Source: Gonatopus flavifemur (Eukaryota; Arthropoda; Insecta; Hymenoptera; Dryinidae). From it: a DNA stretch of 64,000 nt. The translations under genes and the position numbers were made by a program. Under the pieces are notes generated by a model, which did no database searches, was not told the origin of the DNA, and was given only the letters and a program-made list of their open reading frames with translations. Below, piece after piece: positions 27,896 through 39,618 of the stretch. Where the stretch lies: contig JAFFJZ010000001.1 in the NCBI GenBank assembly GCA_018340375.1, forward strand, positions 57,094,001 through 57,158,000, read 5' to 3'. Each line of letters begins with the position of its first letter. The stretch's first letter is position 1.

Positions 27896-29440
27896 CATAG
27901 CTAGTATATAGCTGATATATCATCCATGAATTTCAACATTGCATATATTGAATATGAAATTAGAGGTAAGGTAAAGAAATGCAATTACTATTCAAATGGC
28001 TTTTCGTTGAAAATATATCGAATTAATTTCGATACGTCTAATATCGGATTCCCGTGTGAGATATATTTTCAATTTTTACGAGCATTTGACAGCAAAAGTT
28101 TGATCGAAGAGTGTATTATGTATTTTTGTGATCAGTGAAAAATGTTTTTGTGAAATTGCATATCTTTCATATTTATATAGAATTTACTTTTATTGAAAAA
28201 TTCTTTCTTCCCTGAAATCATCATTATATTTGAATTCGTGTTTAGCTATTAATGTACCAACTACGAAAAAAAACTTAACCACAGCTCTATATTGAAAAAA
28301 AAACGAAATGAATGAAAATTCTTCGCGATAGATATTTGATATGTGCACGAACAATTTGGCATACAACTTGGTTTAGAAGAATTTCATTTATTATATACTA
28401 TTTTGTTTCTTGGCATCAAGAGGATACAAGAATTACTATTCACACACGTTTTTTCGACCACAATACTGGAAATTGAATTCATAAACAAATTTTTAGGGAT
28501 AACTTTTCGAGACTATCTAGATCTGTAAAGAGCACTTCCAATTTCGAGTACTTTCGAGTCAAAAACAAACGTGCTCGGATGGTAATGTTCGTATTCTTTT
28601 TAGATCAGTCGTTTATAAACTCTTGGAACGTATATTGAATGGCTTTTAATTTTTCTCTGTAGGAGTATGAGATGTTTCTCGACGTGAGAAGTGTGAAATT
28701 ATGATGATTAATTACACGATTGATTCATTGATACACATCAAAGGTATTTATAATACAGTCAAGTTATTACATGTTGTTATGAAACTCACTTATTCCAACT
28801 TATGTATGTCAGTCACAAACTATTTGAATCATATATGAAAAGGGAATGAATTATATATCTTTCATTCTCAATATACTTCCATGTCTTGTTTGTAACTTAC
28901 GTACTTCAGGGAAGAGTAAGTATGTTGTATTCTGACAACGGAGTATATTATAATATTCTCCAACCAACTGTTTTTTCTCTCATCGCACTGGTCTTGATAT
29001 TCTCCTACATTTAAGAAATCTGGAAAAGTACAGAAGTTTAGAATAGAATATTTTTATCTTCATATACATTCAAAGTTATGATTTTTTTCGTATTATTTCA
29101 TAGATAGATATTATTGACAAATATATTATTGCACATTTGATTGAAATCCGAAATTCCACTTGAAGAATCTTCCATTAGCGTTAATAAACTTGAAATTTAC
29201 TATCAAAATGTTTAAATCAACAAAGCGAACCAGTGAAAATTATGTGAGAATAAAATACCATTGTTGTCATGATTATGCGTTCAAAATTAGAAAAGCAAGA
29301 AAATAGATTTTTAACTTTTTTCCCTTTTGCTTGACTCAACGTTTTCATTTACACAAAGTTTTAATCAAGATTTAAATATTTACGAATTGGTGAGAATAAT
29401 CTAAAATTCAACAACAATTGATCCAACAGTTAGTGAAAAT

Positions 29441-29802
29441 TACACTGTAAAAAAAATCTCTTGTATTTTTACCAAGCTCAGCGTAGGTAATAAAATTACC
29501 TATGTTCAGCATAGGACATTCACTGGAAAAATTGTAAATTCCCTATGCTGAACGTAGGACTTTTACAACAAACATTTGTGATTTCACAAATATCTGTAAT
29601 ATCTTCATGCTCAGAGTAGGTAACTTTATTACCAACGCTAAGCATGAACAATTTACAAGATTTTGTGATATTACAATGCTGAACGTAGGACTTTTACAAT
29701 AGACCAAGTATTTTCCCTACGCTGAGCACAGTATTTTCACGAAAGACTGTGATTTTGCCCATTTGGAGTGGGTAATTTACAATAATTATTTTTTACAGTG
29801 TA
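29441..29802. mobile_element. MITE with internal GCTGAACGTAGG repeats
   Basis: Ends TACACTGTAAAAAAAAT and ATTATTTTTTACAGTGTA. Inside, a short word (consensus about ATGCTGAACGTAGG, or its inverse CCTACGCTGAGCAT) recurs at least seven times in both orientations, at about 29478, 29501, 29543, 29609, 29635, 29673 and 29718. Noncoding. Similar ACACTGTAAAAAAAA ends occur at 52138. Confidence 0.7.
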
Positions 29803-32800
29803 TATTTCTTTCAAAAATATTAATTTAGAGTCTTGATTTTTTACCTTTTGGTACCTTCCGTTAAAAAAAAAGGAAGACCGTGAGAAGATTTATATTTTTT
29901 CTTATTTGCACGTATTACATTCTTATTTTCATTTTCAAAAGTTAATCGATTTCGAGTCTGAAGAATCTAGACCTAGAGAGAATCTATGTCTCGTGTCAAT
30001 TAATTGAGAAAAAATCAATTTTCCCTTCCTCGACGCTAGCATGCCTTTAAATTAAAAGAATATTCGGTTCATTTCAATATACGCATGGACACATACTTTT
30101 GAAAGAAAAAAGTATGTACTGGAATGCTTTGAATCTGAAATCTGATTTATGGAGAAGAGAACATGATACAATGAAATGACAGCAATATAAAAATGTAAAA
30201 TATAGTTGAAAGAAGTAGTTGAAGAAATACATCACAGTCTTTTCATATTCTTATATGTGTATGTTTATATATATATATATACGTATATTATACAGGGTGT
30301 GTTCATAATATATTTCGAGCTTCTCAGGAGGAGATTTCTGATGCAAAACCAAGAGCCTCTTTCCTCTGGGAAAACGCTATAATTTTTAAGCTGCATAAAT
30401 ATACACGCCCATTATTGGACGTAGCCACCTGAATAGTCAAGTATTCCGTTTATAACTAAGCAACTGAGTATTTCCTGATATTCTATAAAAGGAAAAAGTT
30501 TCTTGGTTTTGCCTTTAGCATCACTTCCTAAAAGTTTCGAAATGTATTCTGAGAAACCTTATACATATACATTATCCAGAATTCTTAAGAAAACATCTGA
30601 GAACGTAATTTGCATGAACACTAAAAAGTATTCGACGCATTGCATGCCAGAAAAATCACTTTCCCTGTGATTGTGGTACCTTATGGTGCCACTGGCACGC
30701 AACGTGTTGAAAGAGTAAAGTAAGTTCATTTAAATTCCTTTTGATGAAATCCTTTTTTTCTTCATTTTTTTATTTTAGATAATTTATAATTTCACTGCTT
30801 TTAAAATATTTCTCAGTGTATTTGCACTTGTATTTCATATATACATACACAAATATATCTTTCATACAATCAAAGAATATGCTTCTTTAAAAAATTTCAG
30901 AGGCATTTGAGACCATAAAGAGTCAGTATACATTAGATTATGTAAAGTTTATGCTAGGTTTCATTTGTTAAGGGAACAATCATGTAGAATTTTATTGTAA
31001 AACAATGCTAAAATAATACAGATACGAACAAAGTGTGACAATTTGGGTGCTTCTGAATGTGCTCTTTTTTTCATTGATAGGAACAAAAGAAATATATTTA
31101 GGAATGAATCTTTCATATTGTACAGAGCAGTATGTCTTTTGTAGATATAAATATTATATTCAAGTGGTGTAAAAAAACATGTTGTCTATTTTTACAAGAA
31201 AAACCCATCATTTTTCAAGATTCTGAAATCGCTTCTACATTTCGAATTGTATTTAGGTTGTCCTCAATAATTTCGATTGCGGATATATCTTTATGTACAT
31301 CAACCGTGATGGTTCTTGACTTCTACGTTTTTTTTATTTTCATCATTTTGTAGGGATTTTTACCAAATTTTTTCAACTGTTTGTGTTCTTTATATTTTAT
31401 CAGGGATTCTTAATCTGAAATTTCGTTAGATTTGTTTTTATAAGGATGCTTCTGTTTTCTGCTATATATGAATAATTTGTACAGAGGCGAGATGATTAGA
31501 AAATGATAGTATACGATACAGTTTTGCTATAAGAGACATATTGCACTTTTGTCTTACTCCTTCAGAACAAACAATTCTATGAACAGTGAAAAAGTGACAA
31601 AATTCCGTTTTATTGAGAGGTTTTAGTGTATTGTGGATTAGAATTATATCCCTGCTTATATAAAGTATTCATCGGATTTTTATAAAAAAAAAAAAAGAAA
31701 ACGTGATGACTGAATACCATGGATTTGAAGTTATTTTATGTACTATGTTATTGAAATGTAATGAATAAAGTTATATACGGGTTCTTTTTTATCCAGTACG
31801 ATACATAAAATGAATGCCTCTTTGAATCGAATGATAATATTTGATGATTCAGACCTACAAAGCCCAAATTTTACAATACATACGTGAAGTTTCTTAACAA
31901 TTACAAGGAAATAAAAAATAACTTCATTCCAAATATTAGGCATGATGTTTAAGTAAGCTTTGCGTATTTCATTTCCATCAATACGTATTTTAGAAACGTA
32001 CTAGTTTGCGCGATTTGTATTTAAGAGATTTATTGATAACAAATGAAATTCTGGAATAAAATTTTCAAAATTTGCAATTCACTTGTATTTAGACTAAAAA
32101 TTCTCATGTTTGAAAACATATAACACAGTGGTTGGTACATTCATGCGGTTTTATCCATTATGTATTATCATTTTCTATCACAGCGGAAGACTATATTCAT
32201 TTGCATTTTGCTGGATATTCGTAACGTAGACACATGCATTATTTATGAAAAAAAACTTATGAAATAAGTCATTGAATTCGGGTCTTGTACTTGGATACTT
32301 TGAAAAATCAATTTGTAATTCACACAATAAATGCAATTTTCCGTCGAAACTGAATGCAAAAAGCGAGAGCATTGAATTTTCGTTTCTTCTTTATTTCAAT
32401 AACAATTCGTTCGAACACTGCCGAATAATGATGTGAATGATGAATAACAAAATTGCCAATTTCAGGCGAAGGATATTATTATTAGATTATTAATTATAAA
32501 GTACGAAATTCGTTCCTGGAGAGAAGTAGAGGGATAGAAAAATAATTTTCACCCAATGAAAAGTACCGGCATGTTTGAAAGAAAAGATTTAAAATTCAGT
32601 AAGTGCAATTGTTGAACAAACAGAGTATATATATAATATAGAAACTAATGTGTATAATAAAAAGAGCAAGACATAATTTCAATTATTTTAACATTCATGA
32701 ACACATACATAATTTCGTAACCAGCAACAAGTACAAAAAGCAATATCAATTACAGATAAAATTTCGTATTAGAACAAATGCGTGTTTTCAGTGTTGAATA

Positions 32801-33401
32801 TCATTGATTCATTTTTGAGAATGAAATTACATTCAAAAACCAAATTGTGTTGGTCAGTAAAAAATATTCTAGATTCATGTGGAGTTTAATATCGTATATT
32901 GACTTTGTGCAAGTTTTCATTAGATAGTCGAACATTCGCGTTAGAAGAAAAATTCATCTTGCGAGAAAAATCATAAAAAAAGTTTTGGGCAATTATTCAC
33001 TTTATTATTAGTGATATGATATTGAGATGGAAATATATCTCATTCGAAATATCTTGATCTTTGCAAGAAAACAAAAAGGGAATGTAAAGAGTTATACGGA
33101 AAAATAGTCTTTGTAATAAGAATCGATTTCAGAATTACAGTGATTGTAATAGAAAATAAGTACGATGAGTTAGGAAATCTTGTATGTGAAATTTTCAAAG
33201 AGAGAATTACAGTAATGGTTTAATATTTGGATAAGTTGGATATTTGCTGAATCAATCGACAATGCGATAAGATTTTTATGCTTAATTTTTCAACTCAAAT
33301 TTTTTTCCTGCAGCTGTAATCTTGGAAACAGCGGAATTAGTAAAAACACAGATTAGATGATTAAGATTTATATTTAGACGCATTTAGGAATCTTTTATAA
33401 C

Positions 33402-33683
33402 TACCCTGTTGTAAAATTTCCATAAAACCGCATAGATTGATTTTATGGGTTTTGGTTCAGTTTTGTTGAGATTTGATATGTGTATTTAAAATAATATCTA
33501 TGAGATTTTATGGAATTTTACATAGCTTATGAGATTTGATGGGATTGAATCGCACCTACTGGCTCTTCTTCTCAAATCCCATTAAAACAGATAAAACCGA
33601 GAAGTTTATGCGGTTTAATATATGTATTTGAAACAGGATTCATTAGATTTTATCTGGATTGCTTAGAATTTTACAGCAGGGTA
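33402..33683. mobile_element. TACCCTGCTGTAAAAT MITE, copy B
   Basis: A 282-base element with terminal inverted repeats TACCCTGTTGTAAAATT and AATTTTACAGCAGGGTA. It contains the blocks seen in copy A (ATATGTGTATTT, CATAAAACCGCATAGATTGA, GAGAAGTTTATGCGGTTT) in the opposite orientation. Noncoding. Confidence 0.75.
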
Positions 33684-34154
33684 TTATTTATCATTTTCAC
33701 AAACTATTCGATGGTTCATCACTATAGATTATAGTTATAAATGCAATTCGTATGGATTTTATTATCGATTAGAATTATTATCATTTTAATCCACACTGTC
33801 ATATGAGTATGAATTTTGTCGCGATAGATCGACCACAGTATTTGTAAATGATAGTATTTTTAAACGGACTATTTTCGATTTACTGCTTTAAGTTGATTAT
33901 TCATAAGTTTCTCCGATAAAATTGAGGATATTGCATTAAAAATAAATATTTCATCCTTGCAATATGTAAAGAAATTGCAAATAATGACGCAAGTTCATTA
34001 TTTATAATAAAAAGCTTGAGTGTTGATCTACATATATATATATATATGAGATATCCGCAACGATGGTTTTTAGAGAGTAAAATTATATTCTATTAGATGA
34101 CAAGCAGCATATGATACAACCAATTGAAAGAAAAAATCATTCTGAAAGTGAGTG

Positions 34155-34184
34155 CATTCATTCATTCATTCATTCATTCATTCA
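34155..34184 (+). repeat. (CATT)n microsatellite
   Basis: About seven perfect CATT units in tandem. Simple repeat with no associated gene. Confidence 0.9.
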
Positions 34185-36752
34185 AGCTTTTATTTAATAT
34201 GGTTTGTTGAGTTATTTATTACACGTGAACAACGTATATTCATGTTCTTTTGCCTATTTCTATGATTTACCGATACATAAACATATGGTGATATGGTTTA
34301 TTCATTATTACCATATGTTCGTAATTCTTTAAGAATCATTACGATATCTTTTTTAAAAAATTATTTTATTTTATCAATTCGACATATATACTCAAAAAGG
34401 AATTGTGCATCACTTTTTTCAAATTCGTGTTTGTAAATATTTTTCTGTATTGCTCAATAATTTAAATACATCTCTCTTTTTCATTTCCAATAATTGTATA
34501 TCATTTATCGCATCATTCGATAAATACTGTGTGAATCCATTGTACATTTTGTCACAATAGATATAATTGTTTTGGAATTTGTTTTCAAGGCAACATTATC
34601 TCATTTCAGTAACAATTAAGTGAACATTGTATAATATTTACGATTTTATTATATTTAATGACGAAGAAATCTTTCCCTCAATGCATACATCAAAAATTAA
34701 GCGAAATATCCAGAGTTTTTGTCGTTTAAAGCGTGCATGGACAGTTTATATATAATATACATTTATGCGTCCGAGTGAGAATATTGATGAATTCTCTGAA
34801 CTACTTTAATTTATAGAGCTTTGAAAATAAAAACGAATTTCAACATGATAAACTGGTTTTTTTTTTTTCAATAAAATATAATATTTCTCATGAATTTAGT
34901 AAAATTTACCAATTTTGGTAGAGGGTATTAATCTATCAATGTCTACCACAATAATAATGGGTGTTACAAAAATCAGTAGTCCTGTGCAGATAGTACATAC
35001 AGTAGGAATAGTGATATTGCTCTCCGTACGTTCATTTTGTTGCAAGGAAGAATTATTGTATAAAATAGAATAGAAATGAAAATGAGCATGTACATTAAAA
35101 TGAATTCAACATCAAAAGAATAATCAAAAATTCACTAGAAACAAAATTGAGTACCGTCTGAGATACTGATCGACTTAAGCAAATCTTATCTAAACAGAAT
35201 AACTCTCACCATATCTTCAAGATTTCTTGCAAATGTCTTCACAATATCTAAATGTTGGCTGGGAATTTTATTCAACTCTATTAAATTGGCTTCTGTAGGT
35301 GTTTTCATTGGAATGTAAAATTGTTCCATAGTAAAGTATATTAGAACATGAACACTCAAGTTATAAGTACAATATTTTCTCACTGTGAATTATATGGTTC
35401 ATCATCATAAAACTATGATGCCATGGAAATTTGAATCGTTCATTGAAACAAAATCAAAACTAAACACACAGAAATTGTATTTCATATTATTCATGTTGAA
35501 ATTATAATATCTGTTTACTTGACTTAGATTTTGAATTAGTATCCTGGAATGATATTGGAAGAACAGAGATGTATACGATTGATATTTGTCTGTATTTGAT
35601 TCCTGATTCATTCCAATGAACCATTCTAACTTAAGCAACATGAATGATTATATAGATCAAAAACCACTCATCTTATCGAGATCAAGCCACATACTTCGAA
35701 GAACCTAAGTACTTGTTTGTACCGATACAATCTGAACAGGTTGATTCAAAGATTCCTTCGATTCAAATAAGTAATCTTGCAAATGAGAAAATATTTCTTC
35801 AGTCCAAATTTTGGTATCTTACCTCCATGGGATTCAATATAAATTCAATTTTGGTATTGGGTTATCAATATACTTATGTGTTAAAAATATGAAAAAAAAA
35901 AAAAACACTGATGATATGACTTTTGAAATCTTTTTTGCTTATAAAATAAGAAGTTTTGTGAGAAAATATTGATCAAAATTTATATAAAAATTGAAAGGAA
36001 TGTTTTAGAGAGAATTTGATCAAAGTAGGAAAGAGGTGTAATGAACTTTTTGGAACATACTGTATACTGTAAATCATGAAAAAATTGATTCTGTGAGGGA
36101 TCACAGATGCCAAATGGAAGGATAAAATAAGCAAAAATCAATAAAACTTGTGAAGTCATTGTATGATTCATATGGATAGAATCCCTTCTCATATATCCGT
36201 AGGAAAATAAGTATCACACGTAATAATTCATATGAATCATATGTGATATTATAAGAGTTCTGATATAAAGCATTCCACTTTGTTTTATAATAATTATTAC
36301 CCAGGCGTCGAACGATTGTGTTTAATTAATTTATATCAACTCATTATTTAATCGAAATTCATCTTTTTTCTTTTAGTTTGCGAAAATGATTGTATAAAAA
36401 TTTGTAACTTGTATAAAATTGATTTGTCAAAATCACAAGTATGAAGTGTAATCATTGATTTCTCTGTAGCAAATTTGTAAAATAAATTGAAAATAAATAT
36501 TATTGTAACCACGTCGATAGGAATGGAATCTTTTATAGAAGGATAAGAGTCCAAAGGTGGCGACGTCTAGTGGAATTTTGATCTCATATTATATAAGAAT
36601 GGTTGGGGCGCGTAAAGAATTGATGGATTGCGAGGGGAATTCCGTCACCGACGGAAGGGATGTTACTCCGTTGGCCATATTGGTTAACAAACTTGAGCGG
36701 TAGATCCAAAGTTGATCAAAATGCTTAGAAAATCAATATAATCCGAGTACAA

Positions 36753-36877
36753 TCCTGACGAAAATGAAGCGTGCTCTAAGCGTGGATATCCGCCAAATTA
36801 CTCTTCAGAAGTTATGTATCTCTTCTCTTCAATTTGACGGATATACACGCTCAGAGCACGCTTCATTTTCGCCAGAG
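36753..36877. mobile_element. Foldback element, AAAATGAAGCGTGCTC arms
   Basis: Arms of about 40 bases pair CTGACGAAAATGAAGCGTGC (left) with GCACGCTTCATTTTCGCCAG (right) and continue through AAGCGTGGATATCCG against CGGATATACACGCT. The loop is about 45 bases. Noncoding MITE or foldback. Confidence 0.65.
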
Positions 36878-37254
36878 TCGTGGTAACACATTTACAATCA
36901 ATCGGTAAATTTGATGAAACATTATGCATGAGGTATATTTTGAATAAGAAAACCTACAGATGCGTGAACTATTTAACTTTTAACTTGTGTACAGAGCATC
37001 TAAATCTTCTTGAAAATGAAATGAATGTATAAAATAGTTCTCATTTAATATTTTTCACTCACAGATTTGCACTCTTTAGACATCAATTGGGAATCTGAAA
37101 AAAGCATATTGAAAATATTATAAAAATATTTCATGTATACGCAAATACAATTTTTGATCATTAGCAAAAATATTTGATGAAATACTAAGATTGAGAAATA
37201 TAATTATTCGATTTTGAAAAATCGTATGATCGTTTGATTTTGTTTTAAGCTTTT

Positions 37255-37360
37255 GCGAGCATGCGGACAGATCACGTGATTTTCAAACTAACATGGCGTC
37301 GCACTGAGTGTCCTTCCGTCTTTCCGTACGTCGTCCCTCGGCCGTAAGCGCCATCCAGAG
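37255..37360. promoter_or_regulatory. CpG-rich promoter-like patch
   Basis: A sudden CG-rich island in AT-rich DNA, containing CACGTG (E-box), AACATGGC (inverse of the Pho/YY1 core GCCATGTT, 37290-37297) and repeated TCCGTC/TCCGTAC words. No convincing coding frame starts here. It may be an alternative promoter of the downstream gene or of an unseen transcript. Confidence 0.3.
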
Positions 37361-37781
37361 TATTCTTAGATTCATGACATACGCTCAACACCATCTGAAA
37401 TTTTCAGAATGATATTTGATCACTCACTTGAAATTTGACAATGGCAAATTCTCAATTTTCAAAGAATAATGTAGATAGATTTCCTCCATTCGATGTTGCA
37501 CATGTACCTTCTTGGTCTACATAAGTTACGAAATTTAGCACCTCTCGATGAATCTAATTGCTTATAATGACAATCTCGAAAAACAACCTTTGTTTTCATT
37601 TTCGTAGAAGAGCAACGTATCGAATGTTATTTCACAGAGTGGTTTACGAGACTCGAATCATTCATCAAATAATCTTCGAGCCATACGTACGTTTATTTGT
37701 TTTGTTTTCGTATCTCACAAGCTTCAATCATATGACGAAGAATTATCAATTTTAGAGAATTTTTTCCTTTGCCAAATACAA

Positions 37782-37804
37782 AGAGAGAGAGAGAGAGAGA
37801 GAGA
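37782..37804 (+). repeat. (GA)n tract
   Basis: A run of GA dinucleotides, about 11 units. GA tracts are GAGA-factor binding sites in insects, and this one lies in the upstream region of the 39530 gene. It is annotated as a simple repeat; a regulatory role is inference. Confidence 0.85.
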
Positions 37805-38039
37805 CATGGAAAGTTTTGAAAAAGAGGAAAAGAAAGAGTGGGAAAGTTGTATCCAATCCTGTTATCCTCTTAAACGTGTCGTTAAATTCAAATTTACAAA
37901 TAAGATTTGCTTGAATGAAAAAAAAATTATGTCACCTGAGATTGGTGTACATACCTAGGGGCGGTGTAACACACGTACGTTTATGTGTTGCGTGTGTAAC
38001 GATAGTCCATGAGTAGTAGAGAAAGAATGTGTTCGACTA

Positions 38040-38335
38040 TACGTCACTTTAGGTTACATGCGCGTACGATGTCTCGTACAAACTTGTGCGCAGATGGCTT
38101 TGGCCTATGTGTGTGTGTGTGTGTGGAAGTTTCTTTGTGTTGATTGTGTTTAAAAGCGATGGTAAAATTGTCCAAAGGATCGAGTGGGGCATTAAAAACA
38201 GGAGTGGGATACGAGACTGGCGTATTCTCTATGGGCGGGGCCTCCGCCAGCTGGCAGATGTTTCCCGCGCGGCCGCAGTGTCCCTTTAGCGTAAACCTAC
38301 GCGACAGCAAACTAGTCCCTATTCAGGCACTAAAA
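38040..38335. promoter_or_regulatory. GC-rich promoter-like region
   Basis: CG-rich compared with its surroundings, with a GC box (GGGCGGGGCC near 38233), the word CCGCGCGGCCGC near 38265 and a (GT)n run at about 38107-38125. Frames are open on both strands here (for example 38144-38338 +), as expected for GC-rich DNA with few stops. I prefer an upstream regulatory region or noncoding first exon to a protein. Confidence 0.35.
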
Positions 38336-39019
38336 TAATACTACCGATAACTTGTTTTAGATCGCTTAAAGTTCGACCGGTAAAATTCGTATAGGTTTTC
38401 AACGACCTTCGTATTATTTTTTATCGATAAATATTTGGTATTCTATCGTAATTAGCTACAAGGAGTGAAGTCGTTGTTTCAGGGCAGAAACCGCTAGAGA
38501 TTCTCCCGTGCATTGGAGATTTTTCATGTACGCTGGAGTAAATATTCCGAGTGGTTATTAACACCGTCGCACACGTGTAGTACACACGGGGTACTCTGAA
38601 TTCACATTTAATAAACATGTTTTCTTGTTGATCAAAGAATGTGAGAAGTATGTATGGTTTTTTTATTTCACTGTCTTTCGTCCGATCGTGTGGTCCATCT
38701 TTGTATATATTACGAACAATGTAAATCCGAAGGAAATTCGATTGGACGCGTGTCACGCGTGTTTATGAATTTTTTAAATACCAAAGTGAAACAATAAAAA
38801 CCGTGTTCGATTTGTACGTATTTGAGAAAACAAAAAATATACAAAAGAAGCTTTGCAATCATTACACAAATATTGACAAGACTTTTCTTTTTTTTCAAGT
38901 GAGTTGTTGATAGTGTCTCGTGTCTGGTGACGCCAACTTTTCATTTCTCCTCGAGAGCGTGGTGGATGAAAGAAGCAAAGCAAAGGTGGGAAGGATAGGT
39001 GGGGGTTGACGTGAGATAG

Positions 39020-39529
39020 TTGACGGAACGAGTAGATACGGACCTGAAGCCGGCGGCGGAGTGATTCGTGGCGCGTCTAAAGGGGAGCCTCAGCTGTTTC
39101 CCGCCAAAGATCGCCATTACAAAACGCGTTCGGGCGTTGTGTGTGCGCCGCGCCGCGGAGTGTCTGTCTCTGCCGTGGACGAATTTAATATTTCTATATC
39201 TTACATTTGTGCGGGTGCGATATCATCATAACAACAATAAAAAAAAACATAAACAAAACAAAACGTATACATAACACATGTATATCGGGATTATACGTTG
39301 AGAGAAAAAAAAACGTGTGACAAAAGGCTGTGTGCGAAGGGTTTTCTTTTTTTTGTTTCGGTGAAAGTGAAGAGAGACGTACTGCAGATAAAAGAAGAGA
39401 GGAGACTTGGTCCCTCGGACGTGTTGGTGTTGTTTTTGTGAGGGAAAAAAAGCCCAGAAAAAAACAAAAAGGATAGTTCATCTCCGCCGTTTGATTCAAA
39501 ACGCGGAGAAATATTTGACGAGATTTATT
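39020..39529 (+). promoter_or_regulatory. Promoter and 5' leader of the 39530 gene
   Basis: CG-rich segment (CCGGCGGCGG at about 39050, CGCGCCGCGGAG near 39150) changing to a purine- and A-rich leader toward the ATG. In the reading frame of the gene there is no earlier ATG, only non-ATG codons. The position and composition are those of a broad, CpG-type insect promoter followed by a 5' UTR; the exact transcription start cannot be read. Confidence 0.5.
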
Positions 39530-39618
39530 ATGTCAGTGTTCGCTGGTAGTAGCGACGATCGGATTCTGTTGGAAGAAATTGTTGAGACCACCGAGGAACA
39601 GGAGGCTGAGCTGTGCAG
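39530..39618 (+). CDS. First coding exon of an unrecognised gene (partial)
   Basis: ATG at 39530 opens a frame that reads MSVFAGSSDDRILLEEIVET and then TEEQEAELC, 29 residues, and stops in mid-codon at a consensus donor (GCAG then GTGAGT at 39619). The peptide is acidic, predicted helical from about residue 10 and not low-complexity, and codon usage is balanced. A CpG-rich promoter-like region lies just upstream. I do not recognise the family. The next exon must begin with one base completing the split codon; none was found with confidence in the remaining 24 kb, so the first intron is probably very long, as in many insect developmental regulator genes. It could also be a short uORF-like peptide, but the donor placement argues against that. 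Confidence 0.6.

Larger units (their letters stand above)
27896..36700. other. 3' flank of Sfmbt and gene-empty DNA
   Basis: Begins with the Sfmbt 3' UTR, whose end is unclear; the first AATAAA I noticed is at 29183-29188. No other gene is recognised. It contains two MITEs (29441-29802 and 33402-33683), a degraded element near 30290 that starts TACAGGGTGTG, a CATT microsatellite (34155-34184) and a TA run (about 34031-34048). Frames in this stretch are short and compositionally biased. Confidence 0.5.

Noticed and set aside
38044..38338. Overlapping open frames on both strands in the GC-rich patch
   Set aside because: GC-rich DNA has few stop codons; frames open on both strands at once are better explained by composition than by genes.
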